Origin: JAURVT01 sp049059935
GTDB taxonomy: Bacteria; Actinomycetota; Actinomycetes; Propionibacteriales; Nocardioidaceae
Reading direction: 5' to 3'
Length of the DNA: 11,444 nucleotides
Assembly (NCBI RefSeq): GCF_049059935.1
Contig: NZ_JBMGQR010000103.1
Span: forward strand, 1-11,444
Positions 1-6,048 of this stretch are shown here, one piece after another. Each line of letters opens with the position of its first letter. Position 1 is the first letter of the stretch. Both the position numbers and the translations under genes were made by a program. A model generated the notes under the pieces. It was not told the DNA's origin and ran no database searches. It saw only the letters and a program-made list of their open reading frames with translations.

Positions 1-66
1 TCCTGTCACGTCCCGCCACATCGGGCCGCGCGGCAGTGCGGACGAGCGGGGGGCCCCGGCGGTGGG

Positions 67-72
67 TAGGGT
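67..72 (+). promoter_or_regulatory. weak candidate -10 element for the 11-mer repeat protein gene
   Basis: The hexamer TAGGGT fits the actinobacterial TANNNT -10 pattern and would place a transcription start near 79, leaving a leader of about 50 nt before the ATG at 131. No convincing -35 box is visible upstream. The rest of 1-130 shows no gene. This is a weak call based on one hexamer. Confidence 0.22.
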
Positions 73-130
73 CGAAGGGACCACAGAAGCAACCGCGGGG
101 CCCACGTGGCCACCGCGAAGGAGGGGCACG

Positions 131-742
131 ATGGCGCTGCTGCGCAAGAAGTCCAGGACCGACATCGCGAAGGAGCGTGCCTCCGACCTGTGGGACGAGG
201 CCGCCGATCTCGCGAGCAAGGCCGCCGACGTCGTGGGCCCCAAGCTCCACGACGCCGCCGACGCGTTGGCCCCCAAGATCAAGGACGCCCGCGACGCCGC
301 GGCGCCCTACGTCGCCGACGCCCGCGACGCCGGTGCGTCCAAGATCGGTGACGTCCGCGACGCCGTCGCCCCCCGTCTGCACGACGCCCGCGACGCCGGT
401 GCCTCGCGACTGCACGACGCGCGCGACCTCGCCGCCGACCGTCTGCACGCCGCGGGCCCCGCCGCCGCCGCCGCGCTGGGCAAGACCCGGCTCGCCGACA
501 CGCGTCTGGCCGACACCGCGCTGGTCGACCCGCCGAAGAAGGGCCGCCGCTTCACCAAGGTCCTGATCGTGGTCGGCCTCGGTGGCCTCGCGTTCTGGGC
601 CGTGCGCACCTTCACCGGTGGCGGCTCGGCGGGCAGCACCTACACCCCGCCGCCCCCGCCGCCGCCGGCTCCGGCCCCCAAGCCGGCGCCGACCGCGCCC
701 ACCGACGGCTCGGTGGCCGGCGACGCGCCGAGCGCGTCCTGA
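131..742 (+). CDS. membrane-anchored protein with tandem 11-residue amphipathic repeats (uncharacterised)
   Basis: The predicted protein has 203 residues. The ATG at 131 is chosen because a strong Shine-Dalgarno (GGAGGGG, about 120-126) sits just upstream; an in-frame GTG at 62 has none. Residues 1-28 are charged. Residues about 29-116 form tandem 11-mers with consensus x-D-A-R-D-A-x-A-[PS]-[KR]-[LIV]. A basic stretch (KKGRR, 136-140) leads into one hydrophobic helix at about 143-159, followed by Gly/Ser and a proline-rich tail (173-191). There is no signal peptide, so the repeat domain is probably cytoplasmic, with the short tail outside. The 11-residue period resembles helices of apolipoproteins, perilipins and LEA proteins, which suggests lipid-surface or coiled packing, but no function is established. 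It vaguely recalls DUF5324-type Streptomyces proteins found near gyrA, from memory only. It overlaps the downstream crotonase gene by 4 nt. Confidence 0.8.
   Translation: MALLRKKSRTDIAKERASDLWDEAADLASKAADVVGPKLHDAADALAPKIKDARDAAAPYVADARDAGASKIGDVRDAVAPRLHDARDAGASRLHDARDLAADRLHAAGPAAAAALGKTRLADTRLADTALVDPPKKGRRFTKVLIVVGLGGLAFWAVRTFTGGGSAGSTYTPPPPPPPAPAPKPAPTAPTDGSVAGDAPSAS
248..445 (+). repeat. six clear tandem 33-nt units encoding 11-residue amphipathic repeats
   Basis: Residues 40-105 divide into six consecutive 11-mers: HDAADALAPKI, KDARDAAAPYV, ADARDAGASKI, GDVRDAVAPRL, HDARDAGASRL and HDARDLAADRL. Weaker units flank them (29-39 and 106-116). Asp is fixed at position 2, D5-A6 recurs, and a branched hydrophobic residue closes every unit. 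Position 9 is Pro or Ser in all but the last. Eleven residues equal three helical turns, so the hydrophobic residues line one face. Confidence 0.85.
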
Positions 743-1512
743 CGGTCGACCTGCGCCGCGACGGTGATGCCGCCAGGCTCACCGTCGCGGCGCCGCCGCT
801 CAACCTGTACGACCTCGAGATGCACGGCGACCTCGACCGCGCCCTCGACGAGATCGAGGCCGACCCGCCCCGCGTCCTGGTGATCGGGGCCGAGGGCAAG
901 GTCGTCTCCGCCGGCGTCGACGTCTCGATCTTCGCCGCCCAGGCCGACGCCGCCGCCGGGCAGGTCCTGTTCGACCGGATGCTCGAGCTGCCCGACCGCA
1001 TCGCGGCCCTGCCGTTCCCCACGGTGTTCGCCGCGCACGGGCTCTGCCTGACGTGGGCGTTCGAGGTGGCGCTCGCGTGCGACCTCGTCGTCGCGTCCGA
1101 GAAGGCGCGCTTCGGCCTGGTCGAGCGCGTCATCGGCCTCACGCCGACGATGGGCGGCACCCAGCGCCTGGCCGCCCGTGCCGGTGTCGGCCGCGCCAAG
1201 GAGCTCGTCATGACCGGCGACCTCTACGACGCCGAGACGCTCTCGCGCTGGGACGTCGTCAACCGCGTCTGGTCGGTCGAGGACTTCGACGCCGAGCTGG
1301 ACGCCCTCGTCACGCACCTGGCCACGGGCCCGACGCGCGCGTTCGCCGCCGCCAAGCAGGTGCTCGACGCCGCCGACGCCGGTGGCGTCGCCGGTGCCAA
1401 CGCCGAGGTCACGCGCATCGCCGCGGCCCTCTACGACACCGCCGACATGCAGGGCGGCATGGCCTCGTTCCTGGCCGACGGCCCGGGCAAGGCGACCTTC
1501 AGCGGACGCTGA
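739..1512 (+). CDS. enoyl-CoA hydratase/isomerase (crotonase) family protein, probable CTG start
   Basis: A crotonase-fold protein of 257 residues if it starts at CTG 739. Enzymes of this family act on acyl-CoA thioesters, for example hydration of enoyl-CoA in beta-oxidation. No ATG, GTG or TTG lies in frame before ATG 820, yet the 27 codons before it encode the usual first strand (VDLRRDGDAARLTVAAPPLN). The CTG overlaps the upstream TGA as CTGA, suggesting translational coupling. The two catalytic glutamates of the family are present as E109 (FEVAL) and E129 (LVERVIG), 20 residues apart as in rat mitochondrial hydratase (E144/E164). The first oxyanion region is SAGVD (about 57-61). The normally Gly-rich GGG before the first Glu is T-W-A here, so the exact reaction and substrate are uncertain. 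The C-terminal GGMASFLADGPGKATFSGR block is typical. It converges on the DUF3817 gene with only 9 nt between them. Confidence 0.85.
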   Translation: MTVDLRRDGDAARLTVAAPPLNLYDLEMHGDLDRALDEIEADPPRVLVIGAEGKVVSAGVDVSIFAAQADAAAGQVLFDRMLELPDRIAALPFPTVFAAHGLCLTWAFEVALACDLVVASEKARFGLVERVIGLTPTMGGTQRLAARAGVGRAKELVMTGDLYDAETLSRWDVVNRVWSVEDFDAELDALVTHLATGPTRAFAAAKQVLDAADAGGVAGANAEVTRIAAALYDTADMQGGMASFLADGPGKATFSGR

Positions 1513-1521
1513 CGCCCGTCG

Positions 1522-1869
1522 TCAGGCGGGTGCCACGCCCTCGCCCTCCCGCGCCATCACGGCGCGGGTGTGGCGGGTGGCGCGGTGCTCGCTCCAGAAG
1601 CTCACGAACGGGATCGTGCCCGCGAGCAGCGTGACGATCGTGAACGGGATCGACCAGCGGGCGGCGCGCGCCAGCAGCGCGGCGGTGATCAGGAAGATCA
1701 TGTACAGCCAGCCGTGCGCGACCCCCAGGTACTCGGTGATGAACTCACCGGCGTGCTGGGGCCCGCTGCCGTCGGCGGCGAGGTACTTCAGGGGCACCCC
1801 GATCACCACCAGCACGATGAGCAGGACGCCCACGACGTTGGCCATCACGCGGTACCGCAGCAGAGTCAT
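1522..1869 (-). CDS. DUF3817 family integral membrane protein
   Basis: A small membrane protein of 115 residues with three predicted hydrophobic helices (about 9-30, 49-70 and 74-92). It carries the family's conserved HGWLYMIFL (52-60) and GTIPFVSFWSEHR (84-96) blocks. No biochemical function is established for DUF3817. I prefer the ATG at 1869 because GGAG lies 9 nt upstream; the alternative GTG at 1884 adds MEHVH and has no ribosome site. It is the last gene of a minus-strand group after the SURF1 gene, 36 nt away. That placement beside an oxidase assembly factor hints at a role at the respiratory membrane, which is inference only. Confidence 0.8.
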   Translation of the reverse strand: MTLLRYRVMANVVGVLLIVLVVIGVPLKYLAADGSGPQHAGEFITEYLGVAHGWLYMIFLITAALLARAARWSIPFTIVTLLAGTIPFVSFWSEHRATRHTRAVMAREGEGVAPA

Positions 1870-1905
1870 GTGCACGTGCTCCACAGTACCGAGCGGCCGT
1901 GGGCG

Positions 1906-2733
1906 TCAGCGGCGCGCGTCGACCGGCTCGGGCTCGTCGGTGTCGTGGCTCTCCTCGGACGCGGCCGCGTCCCACGCGGCCTGACGACGCGCGACGGCGT
2001 CACGCGTCATCCGCCACCACATGAACACCGCGAACGCCCCGAACACCCACCACTGCAGCGTGTACGCGAGGTTGGTGAGGCCGGTGGTCCACGACGCGTC
2101 CGGCAGCGGCGGGGGCACGGCCTCGAGCCCGTCGGCCGGCTCGGGCGAGGTGACGATGGCGAAGCCGGAGTACAGGTCGTACGGGAGCTCGTTGGCGAGC
2201 AGCGGCAGGCGGACGGCGTCGATCGTGCGACCGTCCCCGGGCTCGGCGGCGGTGGAGCGTGCCTCGCCGATCTCCAGGACGCCGCGCAGCTCGACCCGGC
2301 CGGCCGGGGTGGGCGGCGGGTCGCCCGCCTGCGTGGCGAACCCGCGGACGACGACGAGCGCGTGGGGCCGTCCGTCGTCGCCGACCCCGCCGGTGAGCAC
2401 CGGGGCGAGGAGCCAGTAGCCCTCGCGGCCGTCCTGCTCGCGTCCGGACACCCAGACCTGGGTGTCGGACGGTCCGTAGGTGCCCGCCACCGTCACCGGA
2501 CGGTGGTTGGCGGTGTTGGTGAACGCCTCGTCGGGGCCCAGCGCCTCGTCAAGCGGGACGGTGGGCACCTCCTGGCGGTCGGCGCGCTCGCTGGCCTGGC
2601 GCGAGTCGTAGACGCCGAGCTGCCAGAGCCCCATGAGCACGCAGAACACGAGCGCCGCCACCGCGAACACGTGCAGCCCGACCATGGCCGGGCGCAGCAC
2701 GATCCGCAGGGTCGACGGGCGACGCTCGGGCAT
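1906..2733 (-). CDS. SURF1 family cytochrome oxidase biogenesis protein
   Basis: The 275-residue protein has the SURF1 architecture: an N-terminal membrane helix (about 18-38), an extracytoplasmic domain, and a C-terminal helix (about 225-242). Family motifs are visible: MGLWQLGVYDSR (34-45) after helix one, GYWLLAPVL (105-113), VVVRGF (127-132) and NLAYTLQWWVFG (221-232) leading into helix two. SURF1 proteins assist assembly of aa3-type cytochrome c oxidase, in some bacteria by heme a handling. The tail after helix two is acidic and low in complexity. The ATG is 8 nt past the glyA stop and lacks a clear Shine-Dalgarno, so translation is probably coupled to glyA. The DUF3817 gene follows in the same direction. 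Confidence 0.88.
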   Translation of the reverse strand: MPERRPSTLRIVLRPAMVGLHVFAVAALVFCVLMGLWQLGVYDSRQASERADRQEVPTVPLDEALGPDEAFTNTANHRPVTVAGTYGPSDTQVWVSGREQDGREGYWLLAPVLTGGVGDDGRPHALVVVRGFATQAGDPPPTPAGRVELRGVLEIGEARSTAAEPGDGRTIDAVRLPLLANELPYDLYSGFAIVTSPEPADGLEAVPPPLPDASWTTGLTNLAYTLQWWVFGAFAVFMWWRMTRDAVARRQAAWDAAASEESHDTDEPEPVDARR

Positions 2734-2741
2734 CAGGGGTC

Positions 2742-4019
2742 TCAGGCGGTGAAGGGCTTGATGTCGGGGTACAGCGGGAACGCCTCGGCGAGGACGGTGA
2801 CGCGCTTGCGCAGGCCCTCGACGTCGACGTCGCCCGGCTGCAGCGCGGCGGCGATGATGTCGGCGACCTCGCGGAATTCCTCGGCACCGAAGCCGCGGGT
2901 GGCCAGGGCCGGCGTGCCGATGCGCAGGCCGGAGGTGACCATCGGCGGACGCGGGTCGTTGGGCACCGCGTTGCGGTTGACGGTGATGCCGGCCTCGTGG
3001 AGGCGGTCCTCGGCCTGCTGGCCGTCGAGCTCGGACTCGCGGAGGTCGACCAGCACCAGGTGGACGTCGGTGCCGCCGCTGATCACGTTGACGCCGACGG
3101 CGCGGGCGTCGTCGGCCAGGAGGCGCTCGGCGAGGATCTGCGCGCCCTCGATGGTGCGACGCTGGCGGTCCTTGAACTCGTCGGTGGCGGCCATCTTGAA
3201 CGCGACCGCCTTGGCGGCGATGACGTGCTCGAGCGGGCCGCCCTGCTGGCCGGGGAAGACCGCCGAGCGGATCTTCTTGGCGACGTCGTCGTCGTTGGTC
3301 ATGATGACGCCGCCGCGGGGGCCGCCGAGGGTCTTGTGCGTGGTGCTGGTGACGACGTGCGCGTGGGGCAGCGGGGAGGGGTGCAGGCCCGCGGCGACGA
3401 GGCCGGCGAAGTGGGCCATGTCGACCATGAGCAGCGCGCCGACCTCGTCGGCGATCTCGCGGAACGCGGCGAAGTCGAGCTGGCGCGGGTAGGCCGACCA
3501 GCCGGCGATGATCAGCTGCGGCTTGTGCTCGCGGGCGAGGGAGCGGACCTCGTCCATGTCGAGCAGGTGGTCGTCGGCGCGCACGTGGTACGGCACGACG
3601 TTGTAGAGCCGGCCGGAGAAGTTGATCTTCATGCCGTGCGTGAGGTGCCCGCCGTTGGCGAGGTCGAGGCCCATGATCGTGTCGCCCGGGCGGATCAGCG
3701 CGTGCATGGCGGCGGCGTTGGCCGTCGCGCCGGAGTGCGGCTGGACGTTGGCGTAGGAGGCGCCGAACAGCGCCTTGAGCCGGTCGATCGCGAGCGTCTC
3801 GGTGACGTCGACGAACTCGCACCCGCCGTAGTACCGCTTGCCGGGGTAGCCCTCGGCGTACTTGTTCGTGAGCACGCTGCCCTGCGCCTCGAGCACCGCG
3901 GTGGGCGCGAAGTTCTCCGACGCGATCATCTCGAGCGTCGACTGCTGGCGGTTCAGCTCGGCGTCGATCGCGGCCGCGACCTCGGGGTCGAACGACGCGA
4001 GGGACTCGTGGTGGCTCAT
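2742..4019 (-). CDS. glyA: serine hydroxymethyltransferase
   Basis: A 425-residue cytosolic PLP enzyme that interconverts serine plus tetrahydrofolate with glycine plus 5,10-methylene-tetrahydrofolate, the main source of one-carbon units. The PLP-binding lysine is K229 in STTHKTLGGPRGG, matching E. coli numbering. Other landmarks are MIASENF (31-37), KYAEGYPGKRYYGG (53-66), SGATANAA (96-103), MVDMAHFAGLVA (198-209, with D200 and H203 at the cofactor) and SGLRIGTPA (363-371, with the substrate-carboxylate arginine R366). Length and motif order are normal and nothing is truncated. It is the first gene of the group with SURF1 and DUF3817. No well-spaced Shine-Dalgarno precedes the ATG, but a TACGAT hexamer sits 6 nt upstream, which suggests a leaderless transcript. 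The proximity to a formaldehyde oxidation pair is a loose one-carbon link only. Confidence 0.97.
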   Translation of the reverse strand: MSHHESLASFDPEVAAAIDAELNRQQSTLEMIASENFAPTAVLEAQGSVLTNKYAEGYPGKRYYGGCEFVDVTETLAIDRLKALFGASYANVQPHSGATANAAAMHALIRPGDTIMGLDLANGGHLTHGMKINFSGRLYNVVPYHVRADDHLLDMDEVRSLAREHKPQLIIAGWSAYPRQLDFAAFREIADEVGALLMVDMAHFAGLVAAGLHPSPLPHAHVVTSTTHKTLGGPRGGVIMTNDDDVAKKIRSAVFPGQQGGPLEHVIAAKAVAFKMAATDEFKDRQRRTIEGAQILAERLLADDARAVGVNVISGGTDVHLVLVDLRESELDGQQAEDRLHEAGITVNRNAVPNDPRPPMVTSGLRIGTPALATRGFGAEEFREVADIIAAALQPGDVDVEGLRKRVTVLAEAFPLYPDIKPFTA

Positions 4020-4025
4020 GCCCCC

Positions 4026-4031
4026 ATCGTA
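4026..4031 (-). promoter_or_regulatory. candidate -10 element for leaderless glyA transcript
   Basis: On the minus strand TACGAT (TANNNT class) is followed by six bases and then the glyA ATG. A transcript would therefore begin at or within a base of the start codon, the arrangement known for actinobacterial leaderless mRNAs. A small palindrome (GGGCT / AGCCC, 4046-4058) covers the expected -35 area. There is no good -35 box. Confidence 0.45.
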
Positions 4032-4073
4032 ACCGTCCCGGGTCTGGGCTCTCAGCCCTCGTCCCGCACGTCA

Positions 4074-4162
4074 CACGTTTACCAGGGTCTCCTGGTAAAC
4101 GTGCGCGAACCACGGCGGATCTGCCGTGGTTCGCGACTGTTTACCAGGAGAACCTGGTGAAC
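4074..4162. repeat. triple-hairpin intergenic element, copy 1
   Basis: Three adjacent inverted repeats fill this stretch. Hairpin 1 (4074-4103) has perfect 13-nt arms around loop GTCT. Hairpin 2 (4104-4135) has perfect 13-nt arms (CGCGAACCACGGC) around a 6-nt loop. Hairpin 3 (4139-4162) has 10-nt arms GTTTACCAGG / CCTGGTGAAC, with one G-T mismatch, around loop AGAA. Hairpins 1 and 3 are copies of one 24-nt palindrome with starts 62 nt apart. The element begins 11 nt after the hydrolase stop codon and ends about 55 nt before glyA, so it may terminate or stabilise the upstream transcript. It has a related copy at 7514-7601. Confidence 0.85.
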
Positions 4163-4173
4163 GACGGCCCGCG

Positions 4174-4815
4174 TCAGGCGTCGTGCTCGGAGACCCAGCG
4201 GTCGAGGTGGGGGGACTCGTCGCCGATGGTGGTGGAGTCGCCGTGGCCGGTGCGGACGACGGTCTCGGGCGGGAGCGTCAGGAGGCGATCGCGGATCGAC
4301 GCGATGATCGTGTCGAAGTCCGAGTACGACCGGCCCGTGGCGCCAGGGCCGCCGTTGAACAGCGTGTCGCCGGAGAACACCGTGCCGAGCGACGGCGCGT
4401 GCAGGCAGACCGCGCCGGGGGAGTGGCCCGGGGTGTGCAGGACGGTCAGCGTCGCGTCGCCGACGGTGATCTCCTGCCCGTCGGACAGCTCGCCGGTGGG
4501 GCCGTGCTCGGGGTAGACCTCGTCCCACAGCATCCGGTCGTCCGGGTGCAGCAGCACGTGGACGCCGGGCTGCTGGCCGACCAGGTCGCCGGCCACGCCG
4601 ATGTGGTCGTTGTGCCCGTGCGTGCAGACCACCGTCGTCAGCCGGCGTCCGGCGATCGCGTCGATGATCGGCGGCGCGTGGTGGGCCGGGTCGATGACGA
4701 TGACGTCGTGGTCGTCGCCGATCAGCCAGACGTTGTTGTCGACGTCCCACGACCCGCCGTCCAGCTCGAACGTGCCGCTGGTGACGACGTGGTCGATGCG
4801 CACCTCGCCGCTCAC
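4174..4815 (-). CDS. metallo-beta-lactamase-fold hydrolase coupled to mycothiol formaldehyde dehydrogenase
   Basis: A 213-residue metallo-hydrolase with an intact metal site: THGHNDH (H66, H68, D70, H71), H131 in TPGHSPG, D150 in FSGDTLF and H191 in TGHGD. This is the glyoxalase II-like pattern for a dinuclear zinc centre acting on thioesters and similar bonds. The GTG start overlaps the TGA of the dehydrogenase gene as GTGA, so the two are almost certainly translated together. The same pairing occurs in mycobacteria (Rv2259-Rv2260). The likely role is hydrolysis of S-formylmycothiol, or another mycothiol thioester, to formate and mycothiol; this is inferred from context and family, not from sequence alone. 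No signal peptide is present, so it should act in the cytoplasm. The three-hairpin element begins 11 nt past its stop. Confidence 0.9.
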   Translation of the reverse strand: MSGEVRIDHVVTSGTFELDGGSWDVDNNVWLIGDDHDVIVIDPAHHAPPIIDAIAGRRLTTVVCTHGHNDHIGVAGDLVGQQPGVHVLLHPDDRMLWDEVYPEHGPTGELSDGQEITVGDATLTVLHTPGHSPGAVCLHAPSLGTVFSGDTLFNGGPGATGRSYSDFDTIIASIRDRLLTLPPETVVRTGHGDSTTIGDESPHLDRWVSEHDA

Positions 4816-5897
4816 AGCTCGACCACCGATCGCAGGACCTTGCCGCCGTGCATCTTGTCGAACGCGGCCTCGACGTCGTCCAGGCCGATGGTCTCGGTGA
4901 CGAAGCGGTCGAGGTCGAGGCGACCCTGCTGGTACAGGTCGACCAGCATCGGGAAGTCGCGCTCGGGCAGGCAGTCGCCGTACCAGGACGACTTCAGCGA
5001 GCCGCCGCGCCCGAAGACGTCGATCAGCGGGATCTCGACGGTCATGTCGGGCGTCGGGACGCCCACCAGGACGACGGTGCCCGCGAGGTCGCGGGCGTAG
5101 AACGCCTGCTTCCAGGTCTCGGGCCGGCCGACGGCGTCGATGACGACGTCGGCGCCGAAGCCGCCGGTCAGTGCCTGGATGGCCTCGACGGGGTCGCCGT
5201 CCTTGGCGTTGACGGTGTGCGTGGCGCCGAAGTCCTTGGCCCACTCGAGCTTGGTGGGGTCGACGTCGACGGCGATGATCGTGGCCGCGCCGGCCAGGCG
5301 CGCGCCGGCGACGGCCGCGGACCCCACGCCGCCGCAGCCGATGACGGCGACGGAGTCGCCACGGGTGACGTGGCCGGTGTTGATGGCGGCGCCGAGGCCG
5401 GCCATCACGCCGCAGCCCAGCAGGCCGACGGCCGCGGGCGACGCGGACGGGTCGACCTTGGTGCACTGGCCGGCCGCGACGAGCGTCTTCTCGCAGAACG
5501 CGCCGATGCCCAGCGCGGGCGAGAGCGGCGTGCCGTCCTCGAGCGTCATGGGCTGGCTGGCGTTGTGGGTGTCGAAGCAGTACCAGGGCTCACCGCGCTT
5601 GCAGGCGCGACAGTTGCCGCACACCGCACGCCAGTTGAGCACGACGAAGTCGCCGGGCGCGACGTCGACGACGCCCTCGCCGACCGACTCCACGATCCCG
5701 GCGGCCTCGTGGCCGAGCAGGAACGGGAACTCGTCGTTGATGCCGCCCTCGCGGTAGTGCAGGTCGGTGTGGCAGACGCCGCAGGCCTGGATCTTCACGA
5801 CGGCCTCACCCGGGCCGGGATCGGGCACGACGATGGTGGTGGTGGTCACCGGCTCGCCCTTGGCGAGCGCGACGACTCCGCGGACCTTCTGTGACAT
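4812..5897 (-). CDS. mscR: S-(hydroxymethyl)mycothiol dehydrogenase (mycothiol-dependent formaldehyde dehydrogenase)
   Basis: A 361-residue zinc-dependent medium-chain alcohol dehydrogenase. It oxidises S-hydroxymethylmycothiol, formed from formaldehyde and mycothiol, to S-formylmycothiol with NAD; the subfamily may also reduce S-nitrosomycothiol. Catalytic zinc ligands are C42 (CGVCHTD), H63-E64 (LLGHEAAG) and C162 (LLGCGVMAG). The structural zinc site is C93, C96, C99 and C107. The Rossmann motif GCGGVG is at 187-192, and D211 at the end of the following strand fits NAD preference. Motifs such as REGGINDEFPFLLGHE and LKSSWYGDCLPE mark the mycothiol-dependent subfamily. The ATG at 5897 has GAGGAG 7 nt upstream. 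The gene is followed by the overlapping hydrolase gene and is divergent from the histidine kinase gene. The gene name follows the mycobacterial Rv2259 homologue. Confidence 0.93.
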   Translation of the reverse strand: MSQKVRGVVALAKGEPVTTTTIVVPDPGPGEAVVKIQACGVCHTDLHYREGGINDEFPFLLGHEAAGIVESVGEGVVDVAPGDFVVLNWRAVCGNCRACKRGEPWYCFDTHNASQPMTLEDGTPLSPALGIGAFCEKTLVAAGQCTKVDPSASPAAVGLLGCGVMAGLGAAINTGHVTRGDSVAVIGCGGVGSAAVAGARLAGAATIIAVDVDPTKLEWAKDFGATHTVNAKDGDPVEAIQALTGGFGADVVIDAVGRPETWKQAFYARDLAGTVVLVGVPTPDMTVEIPLIDVFGRGGSLKSSWYGDCLPERDFPMLVDLYQQGRLDLDRFVTETIGLDDVEAAFDKMHGGKVLRSVVEL

Positions 5898-5913
5898 GGG
5901 GATGCTCCTCGTC

Positions 5914-5930
5914 GTCCGGGCGCGCCGGAC
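5914..5930. promoter_or_regulatory. 17-bp palindrome in the dehydrogenase leader
   Basis: GTCCGG and CCGGAC form perfect 6-nt arms around a GCGCG centre, a few bases upstream of the GAGGAG ribosome site of the dehydrogenase gene. It could be an operator or a leader hairpin. A TANNNT hexamer (TAGGTT, minus strand, 5962-5967) farther upstream would put this palindrome in the untranslated leader. In such GC-rich sequence a short palindrome may be chance. Confidence 0.3.
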
Positions 5931-6005
5931 TGCTCTGGTCGGTGAGGGGGCGGCGTGCTCAAACCTAGGGCATCGACGGGGGTGGACGCCCGTCGCGGGA
6001 CGCTC

Positions 6006-6027
6006 GTCCTTCAGGCGGTCTTCAGCC
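6006..6027. promoter_or_regulatory. two abutting 11-bp direct repeats upstream of the histidine kinase gene
   Basis: GTCCTTCAGGC (6006-6016) and GGTCTTCAGCC (6017-6027) match at 8 of 11 positions and share CTTCAG exactly 11 bp apart. Abutting 11-bp direct repeats are the usual binding geometry of OmpR/PhoB-family response regulators, which suggests an autoregulatory site. They end just before an alternative GTG start at 6028. Confidence 0.4.
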
Positions 6028-6048
6028 GTGACCGGGACACTGTCGGAC

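Noticed and set aside
248..445. CRISPR array or simple DNA tandem repeat in the 33-nt periodic region
   Set aside because: The period is in codons. Units vary at the DNA level while keeping a protein pattern, and there are no unique spacers.
1513..1530. Possible hairpin between the convergent crotonase and DUF3817 genes
   Set aside because: Only about 4 bp of stem can be formed in several registers. It overlaps a stop codon and is too weak to call a terminator.
2734..4113. Open frame upstream of SURF1 running through glyA
   Set aside because: It is an alternative frame of the glyA coding strand with Arg/Pro/His-rich composition. The SURF1 family start is well defined at 2733.
4020..4173. 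Glycine or other riboswitch ahead of glyA
   Set aside because: The region is nearly filled by three simple hairpins, shows no aptamer-like conserved core, and glyA is predicted to have no leader.
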